Shown: in pieces, positions 1 through 7,781 of the stretch
How positions within the stretch are numbered: position 1 is the stretch's first letter
Layout of the letters: the number at the start of each line of letters is the position of its first letter
From: an uncultured Lachnospiraceae bacterium
GTDB lineage: Bacteria > Bacillota > Clostridia > Lachnospirales > Lachnospiraceae
Length of the DNA: 46,432 nucleotides
Assembly: GCA_947626395.1 (NCBI GenBank)
Contig: CANQRU010000030.1
Coordinates: 1-46,432 of the forward strand
Direction of reading: 5' to 3'
Program-made: the position numbers and the translations under genes
The notes under the pieces: model-generated
What the model saw: only the letters and a program-made list of their open reading frames with translations
The model's database searches: none
What the model was told of the DNA's origin: nothing

Positions 1-114
1 TTGGGGAAATGAATCTGAGGTCATCGTCCTTTAGGGATTGTCTTTTTCATGTCAACTGACAATTCGTTTACTTCATCCAGCAGTGCATTTGCTGTAGGAA
101 ATGCGCCGGATCTG

Positions 115-213
115 TGGTATAATCTCGACAGAGATTATACCCGCGCCGGTTCGGTGTCCGGACGAAAACCGTTAACTCTTACGGATGGGGGCCATGTCCT
201 TCGAAGGACATGG
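115..213 (+). promoter_or_regulatory. Repeated structured leader/promoter element, copy 1 (upstream of hflK)
   Basis: A perfect inverted repeat, GGTATAATCTC (116-126) and GAGATTATACC (131-141) around a GACA loop, contains an extended -10 (TGG then TATAAT, 118-123). A second hairpin follows, GTTCGG (149-154) and CCGGAC (158-163) around TGT. The third is the palindrome CCATGTCCTT/AAGGACATGG (192-213). Bases 115-166 match 33875-33926 at 48 of 52 positions. The first hairpin may be a DNA operator over the -10, or part of an RNA if transcription starts further upstream. No convincing -35 was seen. I do not recognise a named family. Confidence 0.7.
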
Positions 214-274
214 GAGCATTTCTGCGGACCATGGCGCGGAAAAGACCCGAGAAGAACGGAAACTGTTAACAAAC

Positions 275-300
275 GCGCAGGGCCGGAAGGCATCCTGCGC
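275..300 (+). other. Stable hairpin in the hflK leader
   Basis: GCGCAGG (275-281) pairs with CCTGCGC (294-300). An inner GCC/GGC helix is capped by a GGAA tetraloop, with a two-base AT bulge. It ends about 26 bases before the hflK start and has no U-tract, so it is not a terminator. In bases 1-114 I see no gene or recognisable site. Confidence 0.5.
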
Positions 301-326
301 AAGAGCCAGAAGAAAGGTGAAAAGGT

Positions 327-1376
327 ATGGAGACTTACGATCCCGATTTTATGGAAAAGCAGAAGAAACTATTAAAGACAGCGAAGCGCATGGCAGGTAT
401 CTTTATCGTGGTTGTGGTTTTTGCGGTGCTGAGTACAGGCTCCTTCTACAATATCGGGGAGCAGGAGCAGGCGGTGCTGACCACGTTCGGCGTGGCCAAG
501 AGCGTCACGGAGCCGGGACTTCATTTCAAGATACCGGTGATCCAGCGGGTGCAGAAGGTGAACACGACGATCCAGGGTTTCGCGGTTGGCTACGATCTGA
601 ACAGCGAAGAGAGCCAGGAAGAGGATTCCCTGATGATCACAAGCGATTTCAATTTTGTCAATGTGGATTTCTTCGTGGAATACAAGGTGTCAGACCCGGT
701 GAAGGCGCTCTACGCGTCCCAGGATCCTTTGCTGATCCTGCAAAATATCAGCCGGAGCTGCATCCGCGGCGTTATCGGCAGTTATGAAGTGGATTCGGTG
801 CTGACCACCGGGAAGAATGAGATCCAGAGCAAGGTGCGCGAACAGATCACGCAGAAGCTGGAGCAGCATGATATCGGCCTGCAGGTGATCAATGTGACGA
901 TCCAGGATTCGGAACCGCCAACCACGGAAGTCATGGAAGCGTTCAAGGCGGTGGAGACGGCGCGCCAGGGCAAGGAGACGGCCATCAACGACGCCAACAA
1001 GTACCGCAACGAGAAGCTGCCGGAGGCCGAGGCGCAGATCGACAAGATCATGCAGGAAGCTGAGGCCCAGAAGACGGAGCGGATCAATGAGGCGAATGCG
1101 GAAGTCGCCAAATTCAACGCCATGTACGAGGAATACGCGAAGAACCCGGAGGTGACCCGCCGAAGGATGTTCTACGAGACCATGGAGGATGTGCTGCCCA
1201 GGATGAAGGTCATTATCGACGGAACGGACAGTACGGAGACGATCCTGCCGCTCGACAGCTTCACGGCGACGGCGGAGGGCGCAGGCGGCGGTAACGCGGG
1301 AGCAGGCAGTGCAGGCAGCGGAAATGGAACCGCCGCCGGAAATAACGCGGTCGGAGCCGCCGATGCGGCAGAGTAG
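327..1376 (+). CDS. hflK: HflK-like SPFH/band-7 membrane protein
   Basis: This 349-residue protein has one N-terminal membrane segment (about residues 21-42) and then a band-7/SPFH domain beginning with the family-like stretch IGEQEQAVLTTFG. A long charged coiled coil follows (about 205-265, rich in E, A, K and Q). In the HflK/HflC family such proteins form a membrane complex that modulates the FtsH protease. No ftsH is in this window. The last 35 residues are a low-complexity Gly/Ala/Asn tail, reminiscent of the disordered tail of HflK. The start has AAAGGTGAAAAGGT upstream. It is first in an operon with a small membrane protein and hflC, behind the structured leader. The HflK rather than HflC label rests on gene order and length. 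Confidence 0.88.
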   Translation: METYDPDFMEKQKKLLKTAKRMAGIFIVVVVFAVLSTGSFYNIGEQEQAVLTTFGVAKSVTEPGLHFKIPVIQRVQKVNTTIQGFAVGYDLNSEESQEEDSLMITSDFNFVNVDFFVEYKVSDPVKALYASQDPLLILQNISRSCIRGVIGSYEVDSVLTTGKNEIQSKVREQITQKLEQHDIGLQVINVTIQDSEPPTTEVMEAFKAVETARQGKETAINDANKYRNEKLPEAEAQIDKIMQEAEAQKTERINEANAEVAKFNAMYEEYAKNPEVTRRRMFYETMEDVLPRMKVIIDGTDSTETILPLDSFTATAEGAGGGNAGAGSAGSGNGTAAGNNAVGAADAAE

Positions 1377-1403
1377 CCGAAACCGTGGAGTGGGGGAAAC
1401 GCT

Positions 1404-1736
1404 ATGGACGGAAGGATTCTAGGATTTCTCATATGGACGCTTTGCGGAGCGCTGTTTCTTGGGATCGGCATCTTCGCGTTCTTTGCGAAGAAGCCGATAG
1501 GATTCTGGGCGAACGCGGAGACATTTGCGGTGGATGATGTGAAAGGCTATAACCGGGCGGTGGGGAAGCTGTGGATCTTCTACGGCGTCGTGTTCATCCT
1601 GCTGGGACTGCCGTTTCTGGCAGGGCAGAATTCCCCGCTGATCGTGCTGGTAAGCATGCCGGGCGTAATGGCGGCGACGATCGCGGTGATGTGCGTTTAT
1701 ACATTGGTCATCGAGAAGAAATACCGAAGAAAATGA
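1404..1736 (+). CDS. Small three-helix membrane protein between hflK and hflC
   Basis: This 110-residue protein has hydrophobic segments at about 7-27, 53-73 and 80-102, and a basic C-terminus ending in KKYRRK. Between the first two lies a conserved-looking loop with KKPIGFWAN and KGYNRAVGKLW. It resembles short DUF3784-type membrane proteins of Firmicutes, but I cannot confirm the family. A GTGGGGGAAA Shine-Dalgarno precedes the ATG. It sits 27 bases after hflK and 34 before hflC, so it is very probably co-transcribed with them and may be an accessory of the HflK/HflC complex. That role is inferred from position only. Confidence 0.8.
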   Translation: MDGRILGFLIWTLCGALFLGIGIFAFFAKKPIGFWANAETFAVDDVKGYNRAVGKLWIFYGVVFILLGLPFLAGQNSPLIVLVSMPGVMAATIAVMCVYTLVIEKKYRRK

Positions 1737-1770
1737 GGCTGAAAAAATATCAGAGGAAAGGAAAACAGTT

Positions 1771-2640
1771 ATGAAGAAGACGATTGCAAAGATATTGGCA
1801 TTGATCATCGTATTGGCGGCGGTTATCGGGCTTGGCGGTTCGGTCGTCATCACGAGGGAGAACGAATACAAGCTGATCCGTCAGTTCGGACGCGTGGAAC
1901 GGATCATCGACAGGGCGGGTATTTCCTTTAAGGTACCGTTTGTGCAGACGGCGGACACGCTGCCGCGGGAGATCCTGCTCTACGATCTGGCGCCGTCGGA
2001 CGTCATCACGATGGATAAGAAGACCATGCTGACAGACAGCTATGTGCTGTGGAGGATCACGGACCCGCTCAAATTTGCCCAGACATTGAATTCCTCCGTA
2101 ACGAATGCGGAGCGCAGGATCGACGCCGTGGTCTATAACTCGATCAAAAATGTGATCAGCAGCTTAAGTCAGAACGACGTGATCAGCGGCCGCGACGGGG
2201 AACTGTCCGAGGCGATCATGAACAATATCGGAACCAGCGTGGATCAGTACGGCATTCAGCTGCTGGCCGTGGAAACCAAGAAGCTGGATCTGCCGGAGGA
2301 CAATAAGGAGGCTGTTTACGAGAGAATGATCTCCGAGCGCGACAAGATCGCGGCTACCTATACCGCGGAGGGCAAGTCCGAGGCCCAGGTGATCCGCAAT
2401 ACCACGGATCGTGAGATCGCTATCAATATTTCCAACGCGGAGGCGCAGGCTGCGGCGGTTACCGCGGAAGGCGAAGCGGAGTACATGCGGATCCTGGAGG
2501 CGGCGTACAGCACGGAGGACCGGGCGGAATTCTACGCGTTCACGAGATCGCTGGACGCGGCGCGGGCGTCGCTGACCGGCAGCAACAATACGCTGATCCT
2601 GCCGGCGGATTCGCCGATCGCGAGCATATTTATGCAGTAA
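1771..2640 (+). CDS. hflC: HflC-like SPFH/band-7 membrane protein
   Basis: This 289-residue protein has an N-terminal membrane segment (about 5-25) and an SPFH domain. The family-like features are the stretch RENEYKLIRQFGRV, a GISFKVPF loop, and a C-terminal alanine- and glutamate-rich helix with AEAQAAAVTAEGEAEYMRI. It is the expected partner of the upstream HflK homologue in an inner-membrane ring that controls FtsH access to membrane proteins. The start follows a GAGGAAAGG ribosome site. It is the last gene of the operon, and a terminator hairpin lies about 75 bases downstream. Confidence 0.87.
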   Translation: MKKTIAKILALIIVLAAVIGLGGSVVITRENEYKLIRQFGRVERIIDRAGISFKVPFVQTADTLPREILLYDLAPSDVITMDKKTMLTDSYVLWRITDPLKFAQTLNSSVTNAERRIDAVVYNSIKNVISSLSQNDVISGRDGELSEAIMNNIGTSVDQYGIQLLAVETKKLDLPEDNKEAVYERMISERDKIAATYTAEGKSEAQVIRNTTDREIAINISNAEAQAAAVTAEGEAEYMRILEAAYSTEDRAEFYAFTRSLDAARASLTGSNNTLILPADSPIASIFMQ

Positions 2641-2714
2641 TGGCGATTATAAATTTGCTGAAAGTGTTGTGATACAAAGGTTGTGAAAGGTTATTTGGCA
2701 TACTGATGGAATGG

Positions 2715-2752
2715 GGAGCGCCGGAAGGAAGAATATCCGACGCTTCCTTTTT
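2715..2752 (+). terminator. Rho-independent terminator after hflC
   Basis: GGA-GCG-C-CGGA (2715-2725) pairs with TCCG-A-CGC-T-TCC (2736-2747), with one mismatch and one bulge. Five T residues follow (2748-2752). It closes the hflK operon. Confidence 0.65.
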
Positions 2753-2865
2753 GTATTTCCATGCGAGCGGAGCTCCGGTGATGTCCTGCTTGTATTTCAT
2801 AGCAGACATGGTTCCCGGTCTGCTGGATGGCTGATGACTGAAGTTGTGAAATTACAGGAAAATGG

Positions 2866-2894
2866 ATGACAGGCAGCGATTTCGGTTGTATAAT
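2866..2894 (+). promoter_or_regulatory. Sigma-A-type promoter for araM
   Basis: ATGACA (2866-2871, five of six to TTGACA) and a perfect TATAAT (2889-2894) are separated by 17 bases. The -10 lies 30 bases before the chosen start. This excludes the upstream in-frame ATG at 2862 as the start for this transcript. Confidence 0.8.
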
Positions 2895-2924
2895 TCTGGT
2901 ATTAAAATACAGGAGAGTATAGTT

Positions 2925-4220
2925 ATGAATATATCGGTAAATCAGTTTAACAGCCCATGCAGCTGCGGGCGGGAACACAGGATCGAAGTAAAAGATATTA
3001 TGATCAGCAGCCGCGCGGCGGAAGCGCTTTATGAGTCGATGAAAAACGGAGCGCTTTCCGGATACCGGCGGCCGATGATCATCTGCGATGAGAACACGAA
3101 GGCCGCGGCGTCCGGGAAGCTTTCAAGGGTCTGGCAGCTTTGTGCCGAACTGGTGCTGTCGCCGGTGAATCTGCACGCGGATAACCACGGCGTGGACCGG
3201 GTGCACCAGGCGTTTGAGGAAATGGGAGCTGGGGCTGAGACTTCCGGCGGCGCACCGGACCTTCTGCTGGCTGTCGGATCCGGGACAGTTCATGACCTGA
3301 CCAGGTATATTGCTCATGAAAAAGGCATTCCTTTCGTGTCGGTGCCTACGGCAGCCAGCGTGGACGGCTTTGTATCGACGGTGGCCGCCATGACCTGGTA
3401 CGGGATGAAGAAGACCCTGCCGGCGGTGGCGCCCGCGTATGTGTACGCGGACACGGAAATATTTTCTAAAGCGCCCTGGAGGCTGACCGCTTCCGGCGTG
3501 TCGGATCTTCTGGGGAAATATGTGGCGCTGGCCGACTGGCGGATCGTCCATGAGGTGACCGGCGAATACATCTGCGAGCGGATCTGCCGGATGGAGGAGG
3601 ACGCCATGGAGGCAGTCTGCCAGTGTATGGACGGCCTTAAAGCCGGGGAGGCGGACGCCTATGAGAAGCTGATGTACGCGCTTCTTCTGTCCGGTCTGGC
3701 CATGCAGATGATCGGCAATTCCCGTCCGGCTTCCTGTGCGGAACACCATGTGTCTCATCTGTGGGAAATGGAAGTGATCAATAATCATGTGGACGCGCTT
3801 CACGGAGAGAAGGTGTCCATTGGGACGGTTCTGAACATCGGGCTGTATAAGAAGATCGCGGCGGCGATCCGGGCCGGGAAATGTCATGTGAAACCCTATG
3901 AAGGACTGGAACTGGAACTGATTCGGCAGACCTTCGGCGCAAAGGGACTGTATGACGCTACGATGGAGGAGAATACGCCGGATCCGATGCTTCAGGTGGA
4001 GCCGGAGAGGTTCGTGGAGAAGCTGCCGCGGATTGCAGAAATCATCGAAGCGCTTCCGTCGGAACAGGAAATCGTGGATCTGCTGCGGCGGGGAAACTGC
4101 GTCTATGATGTGAAGCAGATCGGACTTACGGAGGAGATCATTCCGCTGACTATGCGGCTGTCACCGTATGTAAGGAACCGGCTGAGCTTTAACCGGATGA
4201 GGAAGATGCTGGAATACTGA
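2925..4220 (+). CDS. araM: sn-glycerol-1-phosphate dehydrogenase (AraM/EgsA family)
   Basis: This 431-residue enzyme of the iron-containing alcohol-dehydrogenase/dehydroquinate-synthase fold is predicted to reduce dihydroxyacetone phosphate to sn-glycerol-1-phosphate with NAD(P)H. The nucleotide-binding stretch GSGTVHDLTRYIA and the substrate loop VPTAASVDGFVS are present. So are candidate metal ligands in VSDLLGKYVAL, AEHHVSHLWEM and LHGEKVSIG. The ATG at 2925 is preferred because AGGAG (2911-2915) precedes it and the promoter -10 lies inside the longer frame. It stands upstream of an L-ribulokinase gene. In Bacillus subtilis, araM is likewise in the arabinose operon with araB. The product could feed an archaeal-type glycerolipid, but nothing here shows that. 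Confidence 0.9.
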   Translation: MNISVNQFNSPCSCGREHRIEVKDIMISSRAAEALYESMKNGALSGYRRPMIICDENTKAAASGKLSRVWQLCAELVLSPVNLHADNHGVDRVHQAFEEMGAGAETSGGAPDLLLAVGSGTVHDLTRYIAHEKGIPFVSVPTAASVDGFVSTVAAMTWYGMKKTLPAVAPAYVYADTEIFSKAPWRLTASGVSDLLGKYVALADWRIVHEVTGEYICERICRMEEDAMEAVCQCMDGLKAGEADAYEKLMYALLLSGLAMQMIGNSRPASCAEHHVSHLWEMEVINNHVDALHGEKVSIGTVLNIGLYKKIAAAIRAGKCHVKPYEGLELELIRQTFGAKGLYDATMEENTPDPMLQVEPERFVEKLPRIAEIIEALPSEQEIVDLLRRGNCVYDVKQIGLTEEIIPLTMRLSPYVRNRLSFNRMRKMLEY

Positions 4221-4358
4221 GGGAATGGCTGCGGGTCGGCCTGGCATGATTGCGTGATAAGATAGAGAGAAGATGAAAGGCAGAAGCACTCAAATGGTGG
4301 TAAGTAAGGAACCGAATTACGCGAAGAACGTCGAGGGAGAATGATTGGGGGAAAGCGT

Positions 4359-6023
4359 GTGGATGCGAAATATGTGATCGGTCTGGACTACGGCACGCTG
4401 TCGGGCCGGGCAATTCTGGTAAACGCGGAGAATGGCAGAACCGTGGCCCAGAGCGTGAAAAACTATACGCACGGGGTGCTGGAAAAGGCGCTCCCGGACG
4501 GAACGCCGCTTCCCGCCGCCTGGGCGCTGGCTGTACCACAGGATTATCTGGAGGTGCTGACGGAGACGATCCCGAAGCTTCTTGTCCAGTCCGGCGTTAA
4601 AGCAGAGGATATCGTGGGGATCGGCCTGGATGTGACGGCCAGTACATTTCTGCCGGTTGACAGGGACGGTATTCCGCTGTGTGAGACGGCGGAATACGCG
4701 GCGCGACCCCACGCGTGGATGAAGCTGTGGAAGCATCACGCCGCTCAGTCTCAGGCGAACCGGATGACTGCGCTGGCCCGCGAAAGAAATGAGGATTTTC
4801 TGAAATGGTACGGCGGGACGGTCAACGCGGAGTGGACGCTCCCGAAGCTTCTCCAGATTGCGGAGGAAGATCCGGAGATCTGCCGGGAAGCGGACTGTTT
4901 CATGGAGGCTGGGGACTGGCTGGTGATGCAGCTGACCGGTGAGCGGACACGCAGTATGTGCATCGCGGGGTATAAGCTACAGTACCGGAAGGCGTGGGAG
5001 CCCTCGGGGTCGGCGGCCGGATATCCTGACCGCGGGTATCTCAATGGTTTATCGCCTCTTCTGGCGGATGTCGTGGCGGAAAAGCTTGGCGGGCGTCAGG
5101 TGGAACCGGGAGAGGCGGCCGGCTGTCTGACGGCCGCTATGGCTGAGCGGCTGGGGCTTCTGCCTGGAACGCCGGTGGCAGCGGCCGCGATCGACGCCCA
5201 TGCGTCAGTTCCCGGGGTAGGGATCAGCCGCCCGGGAGAACTTCTGATGGTGTTAGGTACATCCTGCTGTGCCATGCTCTGCTCGGAGCGGGCGGCTGTT
5301 GTGCCCGGCATTTTCGGGATGGTAAAGGACGGTATTCTGCCGGGGTATTACGGCTATGAGGCGGGACAGAGCAGCGTGGGGGATACATTTGACTGGTTTG
5401 TCAGAAACTGTGTGCCGGAAAATTATGTCAGGGCAGCAGAAGAAGCCGGGATGGATATTCACCACTACCTGACGGAAAAGGCCAGTGGGCTGCGCGCCGG
5501 CGAGAGAGGACTGATCGCCCTGGACTGGTGGAACGGAAACCGCTCCTGTCTGGCGGACGCGAACCTGAAGGGAATGATCCTGGGGTTGGATCTGGCGACG
5601 AAGCCGGAGCATATTTACCGGGCGCTGATCGAATCCTGCGCTTACGGGATGCGGACCATCATGGAAGCGTTTGAGGCGGGCGGCGTAAAGGTCGAGAGGG
5701 TGTATGCCTGCGGCGGAATCGCGAAGAAGAATCCGCTGATGATGCAGATTTACGCGGATGTGCTGGACCGGGAGATCCGGGTTGGTTCATCGGATCAGAG
5801 TTCGGCCCTCGGCGCGGCCATGTTTGGCGCAGTGGCGACGGGAGTCTATCCGTCGGTGACAGAGGCGGCGAAAGCTTTAGGGCATGTGGAGGATCATTCC
5901 TACAAGCCGGTTCCGGAGAATGCAGCCGTATACCGCAGGCTTTACCGGGAGTATTCTATCCTTCATGATTACTTCGGACGCGGCGAAAACGATGTGATGA
6001 AGCGGATTCGCTGTTTATGGTAA
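4359..6023 (+). CDS. araB: L-ribulokinase (FGGY family)
   Basis: The product is about 554 residues. It phosphorylates L-ribulose to L-ribulose-5-phosphate in arabinose catabolism. The N-terminal ATP-binding motif GLDYGTLSGRA, the pair KLWKHHAAQ, the substrate region VDAHASVPGVGI-like, and the FGGY signature region GYEAGQSSVGDTFDWF all match AraB closely. So do ALDWWNGNRS and the C-terminal NDVMKRI. I choose the GTG at 4359 because GGGGGA lies 7 bases upstream. An ATG at 4341 would add six residues. AraM lies 120-140 bases upstream and both are probably transcribed together. No araA or araD is in the window. Confidence 0.92.
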   Translation: MDAKYVIGLDYGTLSGRAILVNAENGRTVAQSVKNYTHGVLEKALPDGTPLPAAWALAVPQDYLEVLTETIPKLLVQSGVKAEDIVGIGLDVTASTFLPVDRDGIPLCETAEYAARPHAWMKLWKHHAAQSQANRMTALARERNEDFLKWYGGTVNAEWTLPKLLQIAEEDPEICREADCFMEAGDWLVMQLTGERTRSMCIAGYKLQYRKAWEPSGSAAGYPDRGYLNGLSPLLADVVAEKLGGRQVEPGEAAGCLTAAMAERLGLLPGTPVAAAAIDAHASVPGVGISRPGELLMVLGTSCCAMLCSERAAVVPGIFGMVKDGILPGYYGYEAGQSSVGDTFDWFVRNCVPENYVRAAEEAGMDIHHYLTEKASGLRAGERGLIALDWWNGNRSCLADANLKGMILGLDLATKPEHIYRALIESCAYGMRTIMEAFEAGGVKVERVYACGGIAKKNPLMMQIYADVLDREIRVGSSDQSSALGAAMFGAVATGVYPSVTEAAKALGHVEDHSYKPVPENAAVYRRLYREYSILHDYFGRGENDVMKRIRCLW

Positions 6024-6205
6024 AGACATTTTCTAAAAAAACGTCTATTCTGAAGTGTGTCGGTAACAGAAAATGAGTTTGCCGTGCTGGGAAAATTCCT
6101 CGTGTGCGGGTCAGCGGGCGGAGAAAAGTTCCTTGCGGAGTAGCTTTTCCCGCAGGAGGAATCTCTTGGCAGGAATCAGGTCTGCGAACGGAGGAGGGAT
6201 TCAGA

Positions 6206-6718
6206 ATGGATATGGTAAGAATTGGGGCGTTCCTAAAAGAACTGCGCGTGCAGAACCACATGACCCAGGAGCAGCTTGGAGAGAAGCTGGGCGTGACGAA
6301 TAAGACCATTTCCCGCTGGGAATGCGGGACGTATCTGCCGCCGGTGGAGATGCTAAAGGAGCTGAGCGACCTGTACGGGCTTACGATCAATGAGATCATA
6401 AGCGGGCAGCGGCTGAATGAGGAGCAGTTCCGCCAGCAGGCGGAGATGAATATTGCGGATGCGCTTAAAACCAATGCGTTTACTCTGAAGGAAAGAGTCC
6501 GCTATTATAAACGAAAATGGCTGCGGGACCACATTTTCAGAATCGTTCTCTGTGCGGCCTCATGGATCGTGCTGATCGTTTCGCTTAAACTACAGGGAGT
6601 GGACGCGTATCTAATCGGTACGATTGGCGGGCTTCTTGCGGTCATTTTCTATGTGTATCTGTATAACCAGATGATGCGGTATGTGGAAAATCGGGCTTAT
6701 GACGGAAGTGGAAAATGA
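6206..6718 (+). CDS. Xre-type HTH regulator with C-terminal membrane segments
   Basis: This 170-residue protein has a canonical Cro/C1-type helix-turn-helix at about residues 6-60 (LGEKLGVTNKTISRWECG). A basic linker follows, then two hydrophobic segments (about 112-130 and 134-152). Membrane-tethered Xre proteins of this type are common in Clostridia and often sense cell-envelope or peptide signals; the target here is unknown. The ATG at 6206 has GAGGAGGG (6191-6198) upstream. A hairpin with a GCGG/CCGC outer helix and an AAAAG/CTTTT inner helix (about 6117-6155) lies in its leader. Its stop is about 150 bases before metF. Confidence 0.85.
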   Translation: MDMVRIGAFLKELRVQNHMTQEQLGEKLGVTNKTISRWECGTYLPPVEMLKELSDLYGLTINEIISGQRLNEEQFRQQAEMNIADALKTNAFTLKERVRYYKRKWLRDHIFRIVLCAASWIVLIVSLKLQGVDAYLIGTIGGLLAVIFYVYLYNQMMRYVENRAYDGSGK

Positions 6719-6768
6719 AAAAGATGCTAAGCCGGAAAGATGATGAAGAGAAAATACGGTTCCGGCGA

Positions 6769-6797
6769 TTGTGCTTTTGGCCGGATTATGATATGAT
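6769..6797 (+). promoter_or_regulatory. Probable metF promoter
   Basis: TTGTGC (6769-6774), a 17-base spacer and TATGAT (6792-6797) precede metF. An overlapping second TATGAT lies at 6787-6792. The -35 match is weak. The short leader has no room for a SAM riboswitch. Confidence 0.45.
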
Positions 6798-6868
6798 AAA
6801 CGGCGCAGAGAAGAACTGCGATGATGCGGCCGGCGAGATGCGAACCGGCAGGCAGGAGGAATTACAGT

Positions 6869-7726
6869 ATGAAGATCAGGGATATTCTGGCTCAGGAGCG
6901 GCCGACGCTCTCCTTTGAGGTGTTCCCGCCCAAGACGGCGGATAAGTATGAGAATGTAGAAGCGGCGGCGAAGGAGATCGCTCTTCTGAAGCCGGATTTT
7001 ATGAGCGTGACCTATGGGGCGGGCGGCGGAACACGGCGGTATACGATCGATATCGCAGATACGCTGAACAATGAATACCATGTGCCGACGCTGGCCCATT
7101 TGACCTGCGTTTCTTCCACGCGGGAGCGCGTCCACGAGATCATGGACGAGCTGAAGGAGCGCGGGATCGAAAATATCCTGGCGCTGCGCGGGGATATTCC
7201 TCAGGACGGACATGTGGAGAAGGACTTTAAGTATGCGTCGGAACTGATCCGGGAGATTAAGGTCAGCGGCGATTTCTGCATCGGCGCGGCCTGCTATCCA
7301 GAGGGGCATGTGGAGTCGGTGAATAAGACGGCGGATATCGGATTCCTGAAGGAGAAGGTGGAGGCAGGCTGCGATTTCGTGACGACGCAGATGTTTTTTG
7401 ACAATAATATCATGTACAACTTCCTGTACCGGATCCGGGAGCGGGGGATCACGATCCCGGTGGTGGCGGGGATCATGCCGGTGACTCATGCGAAGCAGGT
7501 GGCAAATATCTGCCGGATGTCGGGGACGTACCTGCCGGCCCGGTTCAAGGCGCTGGTGGACCGTTTCGGCGACCGGCCGGCGGCCATGAAGCAGGCAGGG
7601 ATCGCTTATGCGACGGATCAGATCATCGATCTGATCGCCAACGGGGTGAACCATATCCATGTGTATTCGATGAATCATTCGGATGTGGCGGCGAAGATCA
7701 GGGAGAATCTGTCGGAGATATTGTGA
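6869..7726 (+). CDS. metF: 5,10-methylenetetrahydrofolate reductase
   Basis: This 285-residue TIM-barrel flavoprotein is close to the usual MetF length. It reduces 5,10-methylene-THF to 5-methyl-THF, the methyl donor for MetH. Family motifs seen are SFEVFPPK near the N-terminus, SVTYGAGGG (about 47-55), LALRGDIP (about 106-113), ACYPEGH and the FAD/folate-site stretch TTQMFFDN. The start at 6869 follows AGGAGGA (6854-6860). It heads a run with a MetH reactivation gene and metH, so the methyl-transfer branch of methionine synthesis is grouped. Confidence 0.95.
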   Translation: MKIRDILAQERPTLSFEVFPPKTADKYENVEAAAKEIALLKPDFMSVTYGAGGGTRRYTIDIADTLNNEYHVPTLAHLTCVSSTRERVHEIMDELKERGIENILALRGDIPQDGHVEKDFKYASELIREIKVSGDFCIGAACYPEGHVESVNKTADIGFLKEKVEAGCDFVTTQMFFDNNIMYNFLYRIRERGITIPVVAGIMPVTHAKQVANICRMSGTYLPARFKALVDRFGDRPAAMKQAGIAYATDQIIDLIANGVNHIHVYSMNHSDVAAKIRENLSEIL

Positions 7727-7781
7727 GGAGTGCGGTAAGAACTTTTGTGTTGCAGATAATTGAGGCAGTGAGGAATTGATT

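Noticed and set aside
210-269. Short 19-codon frame starting in the third hairpin of leader copy 1
   Set aside because: The possible AAGGA site is only one base from the ATG, and copy 2 has no equivalent, so it is not supported as a leader peptide.
49-787. Two overlapping frames before and inside hflK (from 49 and 185)
   Set aside because: They cross the structured leader and overlap hflK in other frames, lack family features and show arginine/glycine-rich translation typical of G+C-rich shadows.
6797-6868. SAM (S-box) or cobalamin riboswitch before metF
   Set aside because: The predicted leader is about 70 bases, too short, and no conserved core of either class was seen. The gap before metH (8421-8567) also shows none.
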